Shown here in pieces: positions 52,249 to 60,454 of a DNA stretch of 64,000 bases. Numbering within the stretch: position 1 is the first letter of the stretch; the number at the start of each line of letters is the position of its first letter. Origin of the DNA: Salinibaculum sp. SYNS191 (GTDB taxonomy: Archaea > Halobacteriota > Halobacteria > Halobacteriales > Haloarculaceae); assembly GCF_037338445.1 (NCBI RefSeq), contig NZ_CP147839.1, positions 62,001-126,000 of the forward strand. The letters run 5' to 3'. The notes beneath the pieces are model-generated. The model searched no databases. It was not told the DNA's origin and worked only from the letters and a program-made list of their open reading frames with translations. The translations under genes were made by a program, and so were the position numbers.

Positions 52249-52377
52249 TTAATCAGCATCACCGGAGAGCTCCTCCCGATCGTTGTATCGCTCCAGTTCA
52301 CGCCCGATTTTCTCAAGTGCCTCGACACCACGTTCGAGGAGCTGGTGGGTGGCTCGCGCCAGTCGAAGCGTCTCCAT
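52249..52377 (-). CDS. very small helical protein overlapping the DUF6166 gene end
   Basis: A 42-residue open frame, METLRLARATHQLLERGVEA, continuing to EELSGDAD. It is helical and charged with good haloarchaeal codon character. It overlaps the 3' end of the DUF6166 gene by 65 bases in another frame. If one G were missing from the G4 run near 52384-52387 (minus strand), the upstream gene would instead end EGEY and its TGA would overlap this ATG as TGATG, a standard operon junction. Function unknown. Confidence 0.5.
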   Translation of the reverse strand: METLRLARATHQLLERGVEALEKIGRELERYNDREELSGDAD

Positions 52378-53062
52378 CAGTACTCCCCTCCGGGGGTTCG
52401 ATGAGGTCGTTGCTCTCTTCGGCAAGTTCCCGGATTACCTGTTCCACGTCAGCCTCCTCGGCAACCGTCCGATGTGCGAGCGGGGCGGGATATGCCCGGT
52501 CGCCCTGGCTGCAGAGAACGACCAGCCACTCGTCGCTTCCATCCCCGAGTACGATGTAGTGGTCGCGATCAGCGCGCTGGAAGACCCGCCGGTCCGGGCG
52601 AGAGACGGTTCGCCAGTTCTCAGGGAGCGACGGTGACGGCCGTCCGCCGTCCGCGAGCGCGACGACGTCGTCGGTAAGGGTCGCCATCGCGGTGTCGATC
52701 TCCTCGCCGGTGAGGTGCCAGCACGCCGCTGCACCGTCGCACTCCAGTTGTGAGACCACCTGATTCCGGAACGCGATGTAGTGCTCACGGGCGAACTGCT
52801 CATCGTCGTAGTAGTCGAGGAGGAGCGTGCACGCGAGCTGGGCGGGCCCGCTACCACTGTATCCCCATTCGAACCCGCTCGGACTGTGGTTGACGAGGTC
52901 CAGACTGCGCTCGAGGGAGAGTCGCCGATGCTCCGAGAGGTTCAGGACGACGGCTTGGCCGTCGACACGGAAGCCGACGTATTCGACTGTGTCTCGGTGG
53001 GACTGACCGGGCGATGCGACTGGAACCGATTCCGAACTTGCTACAGGTACATTCCCGTTCAT
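52313..53062 (-). CDS. DUF6166 protein
   Basis: A 249-residue protein from the ATG of MNGNVPVASS (53062). The N-terminal 90 residues match DUF6166: DTVEYVGFRVDGQAVVLNLS, NHSPSGFEWGYSGSGPAQLA, then LLLDYYDDEQFAREHYIAFR. The rest is a less conserved domain with YIVLGDGSDEWLVVLCSQGD. DUF6166 proteins recur on bacterial and archaeal mobile elements and have no proven function. The last 20 residues (GDASTGASHPPAPRTWCRGT) look unlike the rest and may be the product of a missed frame change (see the gene at 52249). A hairpin leader precedes it. Confidence 0.82.
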   Translation of the reverse strand: MNGNVPVASSESVPVASPGQSHRDTVEYVGFRVDGQAVVLNLSEHRRLSLERSLDLVNHSPSGFEWGYSGSGPAQLACTLLLDYYDDEQFAREHYIAFRNQVVSQLECDGAAACWHLTGEEIDTAMATLTDDVVALADGGRPSPSLPENWRTVSRPDRRVFQRADRDHYIVLGDGSDEWLVVLCSQGDRAYPAPLAHRTVAEEADVEQVIRELAEESNDLIEPPEGSTDGDASTGASHPPAPRTWCRGT

Positions 53063-53094
53063 TCGTTGCTCGCGGGCGGTTCGGTGACCCCGCA

Positions 53095-53115
53095 CCCCTC
53101 TCAGGGGTTCCACAA
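53095..53115 (-). promoter_or_regulatory. GC hairpin plus T-tract leader, copy 6
   Basis: CCCCTCTCAGGGG (53095-53107) followed by a weaker ACAAACAGG (from 53112), 33-50 bases before the DUF6166 start. The left flank CCCCGCA matches copies 1 and 3. Confidence 0.55.
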
Positions 53116-53179
53116 ACAGGACGGCGTAGCGTTCGGCAACGTATTTGGCAGTTGCAACGTACTGTCCACATAATTGAGG

Positions 53180-54544
53180 ATGGCTGTACTGGACGATCTC
53201 TCGGGGTTCGAGTTCGAGGACGTGATGGAGGACGTGTTCCGGAACCTCGGCTACGAGAACGTCCGCCAGGCCGACCGCACGGCTGACGAGGGTCGCGACG
53301 TCATCATGGAGGAGGTCGTCGATGGCACGCGGCGCGCGATCATCGTCGAGTGCAAGCACACGGGGACGGTCGGCCGGCCGGTCGTCCAGAAGCTCCACTC
53401 CGCCATCGCGACGTTCGACTTCGACGGCCCGAAGCGCGGGATGGTCGTCACGACCGGCCGGTTCACGAATCCCGCTCAGGAGTACGCCGACCGCCTCCAG
53501 CAGAACGACGACCCGCACCCAATCGAGTTGCTTGACGGCGAGGACCTCCGGGAGATTGCCGACGAGATCGGCCTCGACCTCTACAACGGTCGCATCGAGA
53601 TTCTCTGCGACGAGACGCTCCGCCCGTACGACCCGGCCGCCGACGTCGACGCACCCGTCGAAGAGGCGTTCCGCGACGTCGAGAACATCGAGGCCGCCGA
53701 CCTCCCAGACCCGCACTCATCGGTGACGTTCCGCCCAGTGGTCGCGGTCACCGCGGACACAAACGCCGTCTTCGAGACGTCGGTGGGCATCATCCACCGG
53801 ATCAACGACCGGACGCGATTCGTTGCCCACGCCGAACGCGGGCAGCCGAAGGTCGTCGACGAAGACGTCGCAACGCTGGTCACCGAGAACCTTCACGCGA
53901 CGGTCGACCTCGATACCGAGCAGTTCGCGGAGGTGTTCGATGACGTCGAGGAGCGCCGGTTCGGGCAGACCCAAACCGAGTACAAGGAGTGGGCCGTCGA
54001 GCGGCTCCAGCAGCATCACACGACGACGGTGACCTACACCGGTGACAACAACGTCACGTACAACAAGACCTGCGAGCCGAACCGCTCGGACATCTCCGTC
54101 CAATCGATCGAACCAGTGTACCTCCCCGAGGTTCGCCAGACGACCGAACTCCAAGAGTACACCTACCCCTTCGAGTACTACGCGGCAGGCCCGTCACGGG
54201 TGACCGCCGAGGACGGCATCCATCAGTGCGTCCACTGTGACACGAGCGGCGTCGACGAGACGTACACGTACTGTCCGAACTGTGGGGCGATCGCCTGCAC
54301 CAGCCACACCAAAACGGAGCGGCTGGAAAGCGAGCCGGTCTGTACGGGCTGTGCAGTGACCGAACGGTTCGCGTTGAAAACGAAGTACTTCTACGATGAG
54401 GAGAACCTCGAAGCGTTCCGCGAGGAGTACGCCGAAATGCCGCTCCACGAGAAGACGATGGAGAACAAGTGGCTGGCCGGGGGGAGCGTAGTCGCGACGG
54501 TGCTGCTCGTCGTCGGACTACTTGTCACCGGCGGCATTATCTGA
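53180..54544 (+). CDS. Mrr-like restriction endonuclease with Zn ribbon and membrane helix
   Basis: A 454-residue protein from the ATG of MAVLDDLSGFEF (53180); an in-frame TTG lies 6 bases earlier. The N-terminal domain is Mrr-like: LGYENVRQADRTADEGRDVI and AIIVECKHTGTVGRPVVQKL, with the Asp and Glu-x-Lys catalytic residues (about residues 37, 53 and 55). A middle domain is unassigned. A zinc ribbon (CVHCDTSG; CPNCGAIAC; CTGC near 350-395) precedes a single C-terminal membrane helix (about 432-453). Mrr enzymes cut modified DNA. Membrane attachment of such an enzyme is unusual but is seen in some haloarchaeal Mrr-like proteins. Target unknown. Confidence 0.85.
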   Translation: MAVLDDLSGFEFEDVMEDVFRNLGYENVRQADRTADEGRDVIMEEVVDGTRRAIIVECKHTGTVGRPVVQKLHSAIATFDFDGPKRGMVVTTGRFTNPAQEYADRLQQNDDPHPIELLDGEDLREIADEIGLDLYNGRIEILCDETLRPYDPAADVDAPVEEAFRDVENIEAADLPDPHSSVTFRPVVAVTADTNAVFETSVGIIHRINDRTRFVAHAERGQPKVVDEDVATLVTENLHATVDLDTEQFAEVFDDVEERRFGQTQTEYKEWAVERLQQHHTTTVTYTGDNNVTYNKTCEPNRSDISVQSIEPVYLPEVRQTTELQEYTYPFEYYAAGPSRVTAEDGIHQCVHCDTSGVDETYTYCPNCGAIACTSHTKTERLESEPVCTGCAVTERFALKTKYFYDEENLEAFREEYAEMPLHEKTMENKWLAGGSVVATVLLVVGLLVTGGII

Positions 54545-54633
54545 GCGGGATCGGGTACACGCCGGCTCAGCGACCAGCTCTTCGAGAGCGTGCTCAAGCG
54601 GGCCGTGGAACTGACTGAGGTGCCTATTATCAG

Positions 54634-55200
54634 CTACCCTAACAACCGATAAACCTCATCAGCTACGGATTCTCGCACCTGCTTCGCTCTCTCGACACTC
54701 GTCACACCCGTCACAACCATCTTCCCCGACCCAAAAATGAGGACCACAGCGTCAAATTCCGTTGGGCGATACACCAACCCCGGAAACTGCTCCGGCTCGT
54801 ATTCCACCTGCTCCAATCCAAGTCCAATCGCCAATGCATTCAGATTCACCGAATCCCCGAGACTCGTCGTTGTTACTAAATTCCGCACACTAAACGGGTC
54901 CTCACCACTCGGGACATCCAACCCGACCTTCCCCATCGCCTCAATGAATGTATCCCGCGCCTCGAACAACGCCCTTTCGGAATCAACACCGACGATGTGG
55001 TAACTCCCGGTCCGATACAACGTGATGAGCGCCCCACTCTCAAGGCGGACATGCATCCCTGTATGCTCATCCGGATCGTATTTCGTCTGAGAATTCGTCT
55101 CAGCAGATAGGTCAGTAGCGAGTGCGTATAGGTCTAACTCGACACCCAGCTTCCCTGACCCAACGACATTCACCACATCCACCTCGTTATCGGCGCACAT
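54634..55200 (-). CDS. tbp: TATA-binding protein (TBP) paralogue
   Basis: A 188-residue protein of two imperfect repeats, the usual TBP saddle: VVNVVGSGKLGVELDLYALA and HVRLESGALITLYRTGSYHI in the first, then VRNLVTTTSLGDSVNLNALA and FDAVVLIFGSGKMVVTGVTS in the second. The length fits archaeal TBPs. It directs RNA polymerase to promoters with TFB. The ATG at 55200 overlaps the final base of the preceding restriction-modification gene, so the two are co-transcribed, an odd pairing for a general transcription factor. Some expected aromatic DNA-intercalating positions are altered (few Phe), so promoter preference may differ. Confidence 0.9.
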   Translation of the reverse strand: MCADNEVDVVNVVGSGKLGVELDLYALATDLSAETNSQTKYDPDEHTGMHVRLESGALITLYRTGSYHIVGVDSERALFEARDTFIEAMGKVGLDVPSGEDPFSVRNLVTTTSLGDSVNLNALAIGLGLEQVEYEPEQFPGLVYRPTEFDAVVLIFGSGKMVVTGVTSVERAKQVRESVADEVYRLLG

Positions 55201-58200
55201 TACTGAATCACAGTAAGGAAGCTATCCAGATACTCTTGAATTTCATCACGGTACTCCTCAAGCCCGTACAGCGCGAACACTTCGTCATCCAGCGCCTCAC
55301 GCTCCGACTCAATACGGTCTTCCAAATCACTGATTTCACGTGACACCGTGGAGTGAGCGTCGCGGAATTCGTCAAAGTCCTCCGGGAGCTCAAGATTACG
55401 GAGCTCGTCCCCGGCGATGTACTCATCACCGAATTCCTCGAGGAACTCTGCGAGGTCTTCTGCCTCCGCAACGCTGTGCATCCGAACGGTGTGGAACCGA
55501 TTCAGGGACACCTCGTCCCCATCCTGTTCAATATTGAACGATCCGATATTGTAATCCTGCGTGTCGACGACCGACCGAACTTTCGTACGGAACGGCTCCG
55601 TCTTATCTTCCTCCTTGAACGTCTCGAACAGGGTCTCACGGTCATGCCTCTGGATTTTCAGCTGGCGTTTCGCGTCGTGAATCGCCTCCGAATGCCCCGC
55701 AATTGCTTCCCGGGTCTCCTCATCGGGGACCTGGATTGGCGCGTGATGCAAGTGCGTCGGACGGCACCTAATTGCCGGGGCGTGCCGGAACGACAAGTGC
55801 TCGTAATAGGCTTTGTAATAGAAATCGAGCGCGTCCGAATTCAGAAGCCCCGCTATGTAGTGCGGATCCATTGCGTCTGACGAATCGGAGAACTCAGCGA
55901 GCCCCCCGTCGTTCTGCAGCTGAAGGAAGTACGCGGTCTTGTTGTAGAATTTTGTCGGCCCACTCGCTGTATCAACGACGAAACTCAACTCGGGTGCGGT
56001 TTCGCGATACGCAATCTTGTCCTTGTTCTTGAACGCATCCAGCTTGTTATCCGAGACATCCGTGTCATCATCGGCTTCAATCGCATCCACGTCTACGTAC
56101 TCTTCAATATCTCCCGGCGCATCCCCGAGGTAGAACTGCTCAATATTCTTCCCGCCAATTACCGGTACGTGCGAGTCCGATTCCTTCGTGTCGGACGCGT
56201 AAGGTCGGTAATACCGTGGTTCCTCACCTCGTGAAACAGCGCCACCTCGCCCGCCATTATCCATCTTGCAAAGATCGCTGAGCGGGACGCACTCGTCGGT
56301 GTCTTCCATTTCCTTCGCGGCTTCCCACAAGCTATCCGTGATCTGGAAATTCAGTGTTAAGCGGTCCGCCCATTCACTCCAATCCTCGCTAAACCGCTTC
56401 TGCGATACTGTATACCGCTCGTACGTGTCCTCTGTCTCGATGTCCGGATACTCCTCACTCTCAAAGTCGTCTTCGAAATCGTAATCCGGCGCGTCACGCC
56501 ACGGAATTAACTCTGCAGCGGCGTGCTCAAGCGCGTATCCCCACTCATTCGATTCCTTCGATCCTTTTGGATACACCTTCACCACGTCCGTCTCATTCTC
56601 TTTTCGGACGTCCTCGTTATCTTCACCAGATTTCTTGGTCAGAACGATGAGGATTGGGAATACATTAACGTCGATTCCGAATACCTTGCATCGCGTGAGA
56701 TCCGCGACCAAGTCGATCGTCGCGTTATCCCTGATGAACTCCATCGCATCCTCGGATGCACCCGTGACTAACAGCTTGTTCGAAATCACGAACGCTAGTC
56801 TCCCGCCTTCATCCAGCCACTCTAAGCCCTGCTCGACGAACGCCGTGAAGATGTCACTCTGCTCCTCACCGAACACGTCGTGAAGCCGCTCGTACTCTGC
56901 CGTGACGCGATCTTCCTGATTGTGTGACCGGATGTATGGCGGATTACCAATAATCCACCCGTAGTCGTCTTCTTTCGCATCCATAATCTCATCTGGGTGC
57001 TCCGCGTCATTCTCTTTCGACCGGTAGAATCGGCGGTTACTCATCCGACTATCACTGCCTTTCGCGGTGAGCAGCGAATCCGTTTCGTACGTTGAAAATG
57101 ATGGGAGTTCCAAGTGCGCGTCCCCGCCATTCCCACTGCGGCGCTCCTGAAGCACGCGAATCAGCAAATTCGATTGCGCCAGCTGGATAGCGAATGGGTC
57201 GATGTCGAACCCTCGGATTTTCTCGTTGATGAGCTCGACCGCCTCCAAGAGATCGTCATCACGCGACAAATCGAACCCAGCGTCCTCAAGGGATTCAATT
57301 ACGCGACCCATCGCCTCCAGCACGAACGTGCCCGAACCACACGCGGGGTCAAGTACCGGGTCACCACTTTGCGTGATATTCTGCTCTCGCGGCGTGAATT
57401 CAGCGTAATCCAGTAGGACTCGCACAGCGGTCGGCGGCGTGTAGTACGCACCCAACTTCTTCCGCTTCTCTGCATCCAAGCACTGCTGATACATCTCACC
57501 GAAGATATCTCGGTTGATATCGCGGAAGTTGAAGTTATCAAACCGCCGCAGTACCGTCTTCAGCACATCCTCTTCGTAGTGGTACCAATCATGGGGCGTA
57601 TCCCGTCGGAACAGCGGAGAGTATACCTCTTCGGCTTGACGGGATGCCACGCTCAGCGGCTCAATATACTTGTTATCCCGGAGTTGGACCTTTTCGTCAT
57701 AGAATTTGATGAACCCGTTACTGATGATCTGTCCCACCAACCCGAGGTCCTCAAACGTGCGAATCAATAAGAGACGGTTGTACAGCGTATTCAGCGTTTG
57801 CAGCTGAAACGTCTCCTTGATGTCCTCCTTATCCGACTGGCTTGCCTCCTCGTAGTCCTTTCCGGTTAAAATGAGCCACTCCTGCCACTTGTCGTGCCAC
57901 CGCACCGCTTCCGCGTATTCCGCCTTCAAACTCGACAGCTGATTCCGGAGTCCCAGTAGCTCATCGCGGAACTCGGCCACTTCGTCAATCCACCGATCCT
58001 CGTCGATGTTTCGTGACGCCGCGTCGCGCATGTGCTCCTCGTAGTCGAACTGTAAGTCCTCCGCGACAGCGTCAATAGAATCCTGGTACGCATCCCAATC
58101 GTAGTGCCCGCGGTATTGCTCCCGGAGGTCCTCTCGTTCCTCGAGAATCTCAGCGCGTTTGTCTTCGAACTCCTCGTATCGGTCTTGATACCCCTCGAAC

Positions 58201-58811
58201 CGTCGCTCTATTGATGGGAGAAGGTCGTCGTTCAGCGCTTGCTTGGACGCTTCGATAAACTCACTAAAAATTTCGTCGTCGCTGATGTCGCGCTGACTCG
58301 GCTCGTCATTCCACTCCCCACCGTAGATTCCGCTGAGTCGGGATTGGAGTTGCGCGGCGACACTTTCCACCTCGTCGTCGCTCGGATCGTGGAATAGGTC
58401 TAAGAGGTCGAGTTCAATTTCACTGGCTGGATCGTCGTACTCATTCGATAGGAAAATGTAGCGGCCATCCGTGCAGAGTATGTATTTTAGCCGCAGCTGG
58501 TCGTTGTAGACGCGCGCCTCTTCAATGGCTTGGTTGATTTTGTACCGCTCGTCATCCTTGTGGTCCTCGTCTCGCGGTTTCTTGAGTTCACCTACGATGC
58601 GCGACACACCGTCCTCATCGTGCCATATGAAATCCGGACGGTCACCGGATTCAATGATGGATTCGTATTCAGCGTGCTCCAACCCAAGTTCTTGTAGTAT
58701 CGGGATACCGTAGTTCTTCGCTGCGGTTTCCTCGCCGTAGTCCGGGTCTTCGACTTTATCACCAAAATCATCGGGGAGGTACCCGGCAAGAGACTCCGTC
58801 AACTCACTCAT
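55200..58811 (-). CDS. type IIG (Eco57I-like) restriction-modification enzyme
   Basis: A 1203-residue single-chain enzyme. The N-terminus has a nuclease-like core (RPDFIWHDEDGVSRIVGELK and KPRDED, about residues 57-82; Asp and Glu-x-Lys present). The middle holds an N6-adenine methylase: motif I DPACGSGTFVLEA (about 485-497) and motif IV NPPYIRSHNQ (about 620-629). The C-terminal 350 residues include a target-recognition region (PVIGGKNIEQFYLG; KTAYFLQLQNDGG) and a coiled coil (ISDLEDRIESEREAL). Such enzymes cut unmodified sites and methylate their own. It starts about 60 bases upstream of the hypothetical promoter region near 58830 and is followed by an overlapping TBP gene. Confidence 0.9.
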   Translation of the reverse strand: MSELTESLAGYLPDDFGDKVEDPDYGEETAAKNYGIPILQELGLEHAEYESIIESGDRPDFIWHDEDGVSRIVGELKKPRDEDHKDDERYKINQAIEEARVYNDQLRLKYILCTDGRYIFLSNEYDDPASEIELDLLDLFHDPSDDEVESVAAQLQSRLSGIYGGEWNDEPSQRDISDDEIFSEFIEASKQALNDDLLPSIERRFEGYQDRYEEFEDKRAEILEEREDLREQYRGHYDWDAYQDSIDAVAEDLQFDYEEHMRDAASRNIDEDRWIDEVAEFRDELLGLRNQLSSLKAEYAEAVRWHDKWQEWLILTGKDYEEASQSDKEDIKETFQLQTLNTLYNRLLLIRTFEDLGLVGQIISNGFIKFYDEKVQLRDNKYIEPLSVASRQAEEVYSPLFRRDTPHDWYHYEEDVLKTVLRRFDNFNFRDINRDIFGEMYQQCLDAEKRKKLGAYYTPPTAVRVLLDYAEFTPREQNITQSGDPVLDPACGSGTFVLEAMGRVIESLEDAGFDLSRDDDLLEAVELINEKIRGFDIDPFAIQLAQSNLLIRVLQERRSGNGGDAHLELPSFSTYETDSLLTAKGSDSRMSNRRFYRSKENDAEHPDEIMDAKEDDYGWIIGNPPYIRSHNQEDRVTAEYERLHDVFGEEQSDIFTAFVEQGLEWLDEGGRLAFVISNKLLVTGASEDAMEFIRDNATIDLVADLTRCKVFGIDVNVFPILIVLTKKSGEDNEDVRKENETDVVKVYPKGSKESNEWGYALEHAAAELIPWRDAPDYDFEDDFESEEYPDIETEDTYERYTVSQKRFSEDWSEWADRLTLNFQITDSLWEAAKEMEDTDECVPLSDLCKMDNGGRGGAVSRGEEPRYYRPYASDTKESDSHVPVIGGKNIEQFYLGDAPGDIEEYVDVDAIEADDDTDVSDNKLDAFKNKDKIAYRETAPELSFVVDTASGPTKFYNKTAYFLQLQNDGGLAEFSDSSDAMDPHYIAGLLNSDALDFYYKAYYEHLSFRHAPAIRCRPTHLHHAPIQVPDEETREAIAGHSEAIHDAKRQLKIQRHDRETLFETFKEEDKTEPFRTKVRSVVDTQDYNIGSFNIEQDGDEVSLNRFHTVRMHSVAEAEDLAEFLEEFGDEYIAGDELRNLELPEDFDEFRDAHSTVSREISDLEDRIESEREALDDEVFALYGLEEYRDEIQEYLDSFLTVIQ

Positions 58812-58945
58812 TGATATTCGGGCCTTTAACTCGCGGTCAAATAAGTGTAGGCGCTCCGGAATGGGTAGGACCTACTCTGACCCACCAGGAGTGCTGCAGA
58901 ACTATCGGTAATCTCGTTCTCTACCCCCTGCGCATATTCTTCCAC

Positions 58946-59311
58946 TCACCGTTCGGCGCCGTAGACGATGCGTGAGGGGGCTTCGTACCCACAATCGGGG
59001 CAGTCATACCACCGCTGGACTTTCGCCCCGTCTGCCGCCTTCTCGCCGACGCGAACGTCGTCGTTCGGACACTCCGTGCAGTTGAGGTCCGGTGCGGGCC
59101 GCTCCCGGAGCTCGTCACGGAACGATGTCGCATCCTTCGTCTCGTATCCCCGCGACCAGACCGGGTAGCCGTCGACGAGGATTGCCCCACGCCATTTGTA
59201 TCGGTAGGAATCCGGGGCTCGATGCAGGACGGCTCGCGCCCCGGTCTCGGTGTTCCGAAACGCAAGCGTCGGCGAGCGGCTCTCGCGTCGCCAGTTGGTG
59301 ATACGGGGCAT
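58946..59311 (-). CDS. Zn-ribbon protein of small mobile-element cluster
   Basis: A 121-residue protein with a basic N-terminus (MPRITNWRRESRSPTLAFRN), a beta-rich centre (YKWRGAILVDGYPVWSRGYE) and a C-terminal Cys set (CTECPNDDV ... CPDCGYEAPS) that should bind one zinc. It resembles small haloarchaeal Zn-ribbon proteins (DUF7568-like; family number recalled, not checked). It begins 3 bases after the stop of the next gene, so they are an operon. Function unknown. Confidence 0.78.
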   Translation of the reverse strand: MPRITNWRRESRSPTLAFRNTETGARAVLHRAPDSYRYKWRGAILVDGYPVWSRGYETKDATSFRDELRERPAPDLNCTECPNDDVRVGEKAADGAKVQRWYDCPDCGYEAPSRIVYGAER

Positions 59312-59314
59312 TGG

Positions 59315-59806
59315 TTAGAAGTGGACGTCAGCGGGCACGATCCAGATCTCTTCACTTTCTTCGAGGAGTCGATCCAGCTGTCCACGGTGGCGAATGCCGG
59401 CTCCGTGTTCTGTATACAGGAAGATCGTCGGGCCATCGTACGCACCGACCTTGTGGAAGGCGTGCCGGGCGAGGTCCTCGTCGCGCATGATCTCCTCGTC
59501 GGAGAGCTCGTCGATGGCCTCCTTCACCCGATCGAGATTACGCTCGAACTCTTCCTTCGTCGCCTCCCAGCCACGCTCGAGGAGATCCTGGCCGTCATCA
59601 GAATCGACGGGGGCTGCAGTCGGGAGCTCACCCCATCGCGCCTTCCCAGCAACGGACGTGTCCTCCTCGTCGAAGGTCACATAGTAATCGAAGACGGCGC
59701 CGGCGTGTGGGTCCGCGCCGACTAGGCGGTTGAACACCGACTTTCCGGTGGCCAGCGCGTCGTCGTGCGTCGATGCCTCTACGAGGGCGTAAATCACCAT
59801 GTGCAT
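59315..59806 (-). CDS. DUF7995-like hypothetical protein
   Basis: A 163-residue protein from the ATG of MHMVIYALVEAST (59806; MVIYAL at 59800 also possible). Features include a beta-strand start, FDYYVTFDEEDTSVAG, a helical middle (NLDRVKEAIDELSDEEIM), and a final ETGPTIFLYTEHGAG-like strand. The in-frame extension to 59929 crosses the hairpin leader and is rejected. The family is common on haloarchaeal elements without known activity. It is co-transcribed with the Zn-ribbon gene downstream. Confidence 0.75.
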   Translation of the reverse strand: MHMVIYALVEASTHDDALATGKSVFNRLVGADPHAGAVFDYYVTFDEEDTSVAGKARWGELPTAAPVDSDDGQDLLERGWEATKEEFERNLDRVKEAIDELSDEEIMRDEDLARHAFHKVGAYDGPTIFLYTEHGAGIRHRGQLDRLLEESEEIWIVPADVHF

Positions 59807-59857
59807 CTTGAACACCTCGAAACGCCGACGCACTGGGTGTCGTTGCTCGCTCCAGCT

Positions 59858-59888
59858 GCGCCGGCACCCATCGCCGGCGCTCGAAAAA
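59858..59888 (-). promoter_or_regulatory. GC hairpin plus T-tract leader, copy 7
   Basis: The strongest stem of the family: GCGCCGGC (59858-59865) pairs perfectly with GCCGGCGC (59873-59880) around a 7-base loop, then AAAAA (59884-59888). It lies 52-80 bases before the start at 59806. Confidence 0.65.
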
Positions 59889-59925
59889 CTCTCCTCGTGA
59901 CGGCGGATTCTCAGGATTCGTCCGC

Positions 59926-60327
59926 TCATTCGACAGTGATGGTCAGGTCGCCCGACGCGTAGTCAGCCTCGAAGTCGACCGCGAACGCGTCCGACTCGTA
60001 GGCGGCTTGGTAAGCACGGTGGCGTGCGAGCGAGCCTGTCGCCTTGAAGTGGAAGAATGCGGTCGCCGTGTAGGGCTTGCTCTGTGTTTCGACCTGCGAC
60101 TCGACGGATGCGGGGAGCGCGATTTGGGGCGTCTCCGTGTCGATACTCGCAGCGAACTCTTTCGCTTCCTCGACGGTTGCTTGCGAATGTGCCGGTGTCT
60201 CGCCGGTGAGCACGTTCACCGGGGTTTCCGTCTCGTCGGTGAACAGGACGTCTTTGAAGGTGTGTGTTCCGAGGATCGCCTCGGGATCCAATTCGCAGTC
60301 GTGAAACGGGTCGTCGTCTGAGGTCAT
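59926..60327 (-). CDS. acidic hypothetical protein of mobile-element type
   Basis: A 133-residue acidic protein: a DHCELDPEAIL-like N-terminus, VEEAKEFAASIDTETPQIAL in the middle, and a beta-rich C-terminus (YTATAFFHFKATGSLARHRA, then FEADYASGDLTITVE). No recognised catalytic motif. It is a separate transcription unit with its own hairpin element upstream (60344-60375). Confidence 0.68.
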   Translation of the reverse strand: MTSDDDPFHDCELDPEAILGTHTFKDVLFTDETETPVNVLTGETPAHSQATVEEAKEFAASIDTETPQIALPASVESQVETQSKPYTATAFFHFKATGSLARHRAYQAAYESDAFAVDFEADYASGDLTITVE

Positions 60328-60343
60328 CGAATCACGAGCCTAT

Positions 60344-60375
60344 GGCGGGGCTCACCCATTCCGCCCCCTGACAAA
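60344..60375 (-). promoter_or_regulatory. GC hairpin plus T-tract leader, copy 8 (variant)
   Basis: GGCGG (60344-60348) pairs with CCGCC (60361-60365), then CTGACAAACAGG. The stem is G-first rather than C-first, but the CAAACAGG tail matches copy 6. It lies 17-48 bases before the start at 60327. Confidence 0.4.
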
Positions 60376-60454
60376 CAGGCAGCACTACCCCTGACTATCC
60401 TCTCGCAAACACTTACCTCAAACAGGCTTCAAAAACAGTCCACCACAGAGTTCG

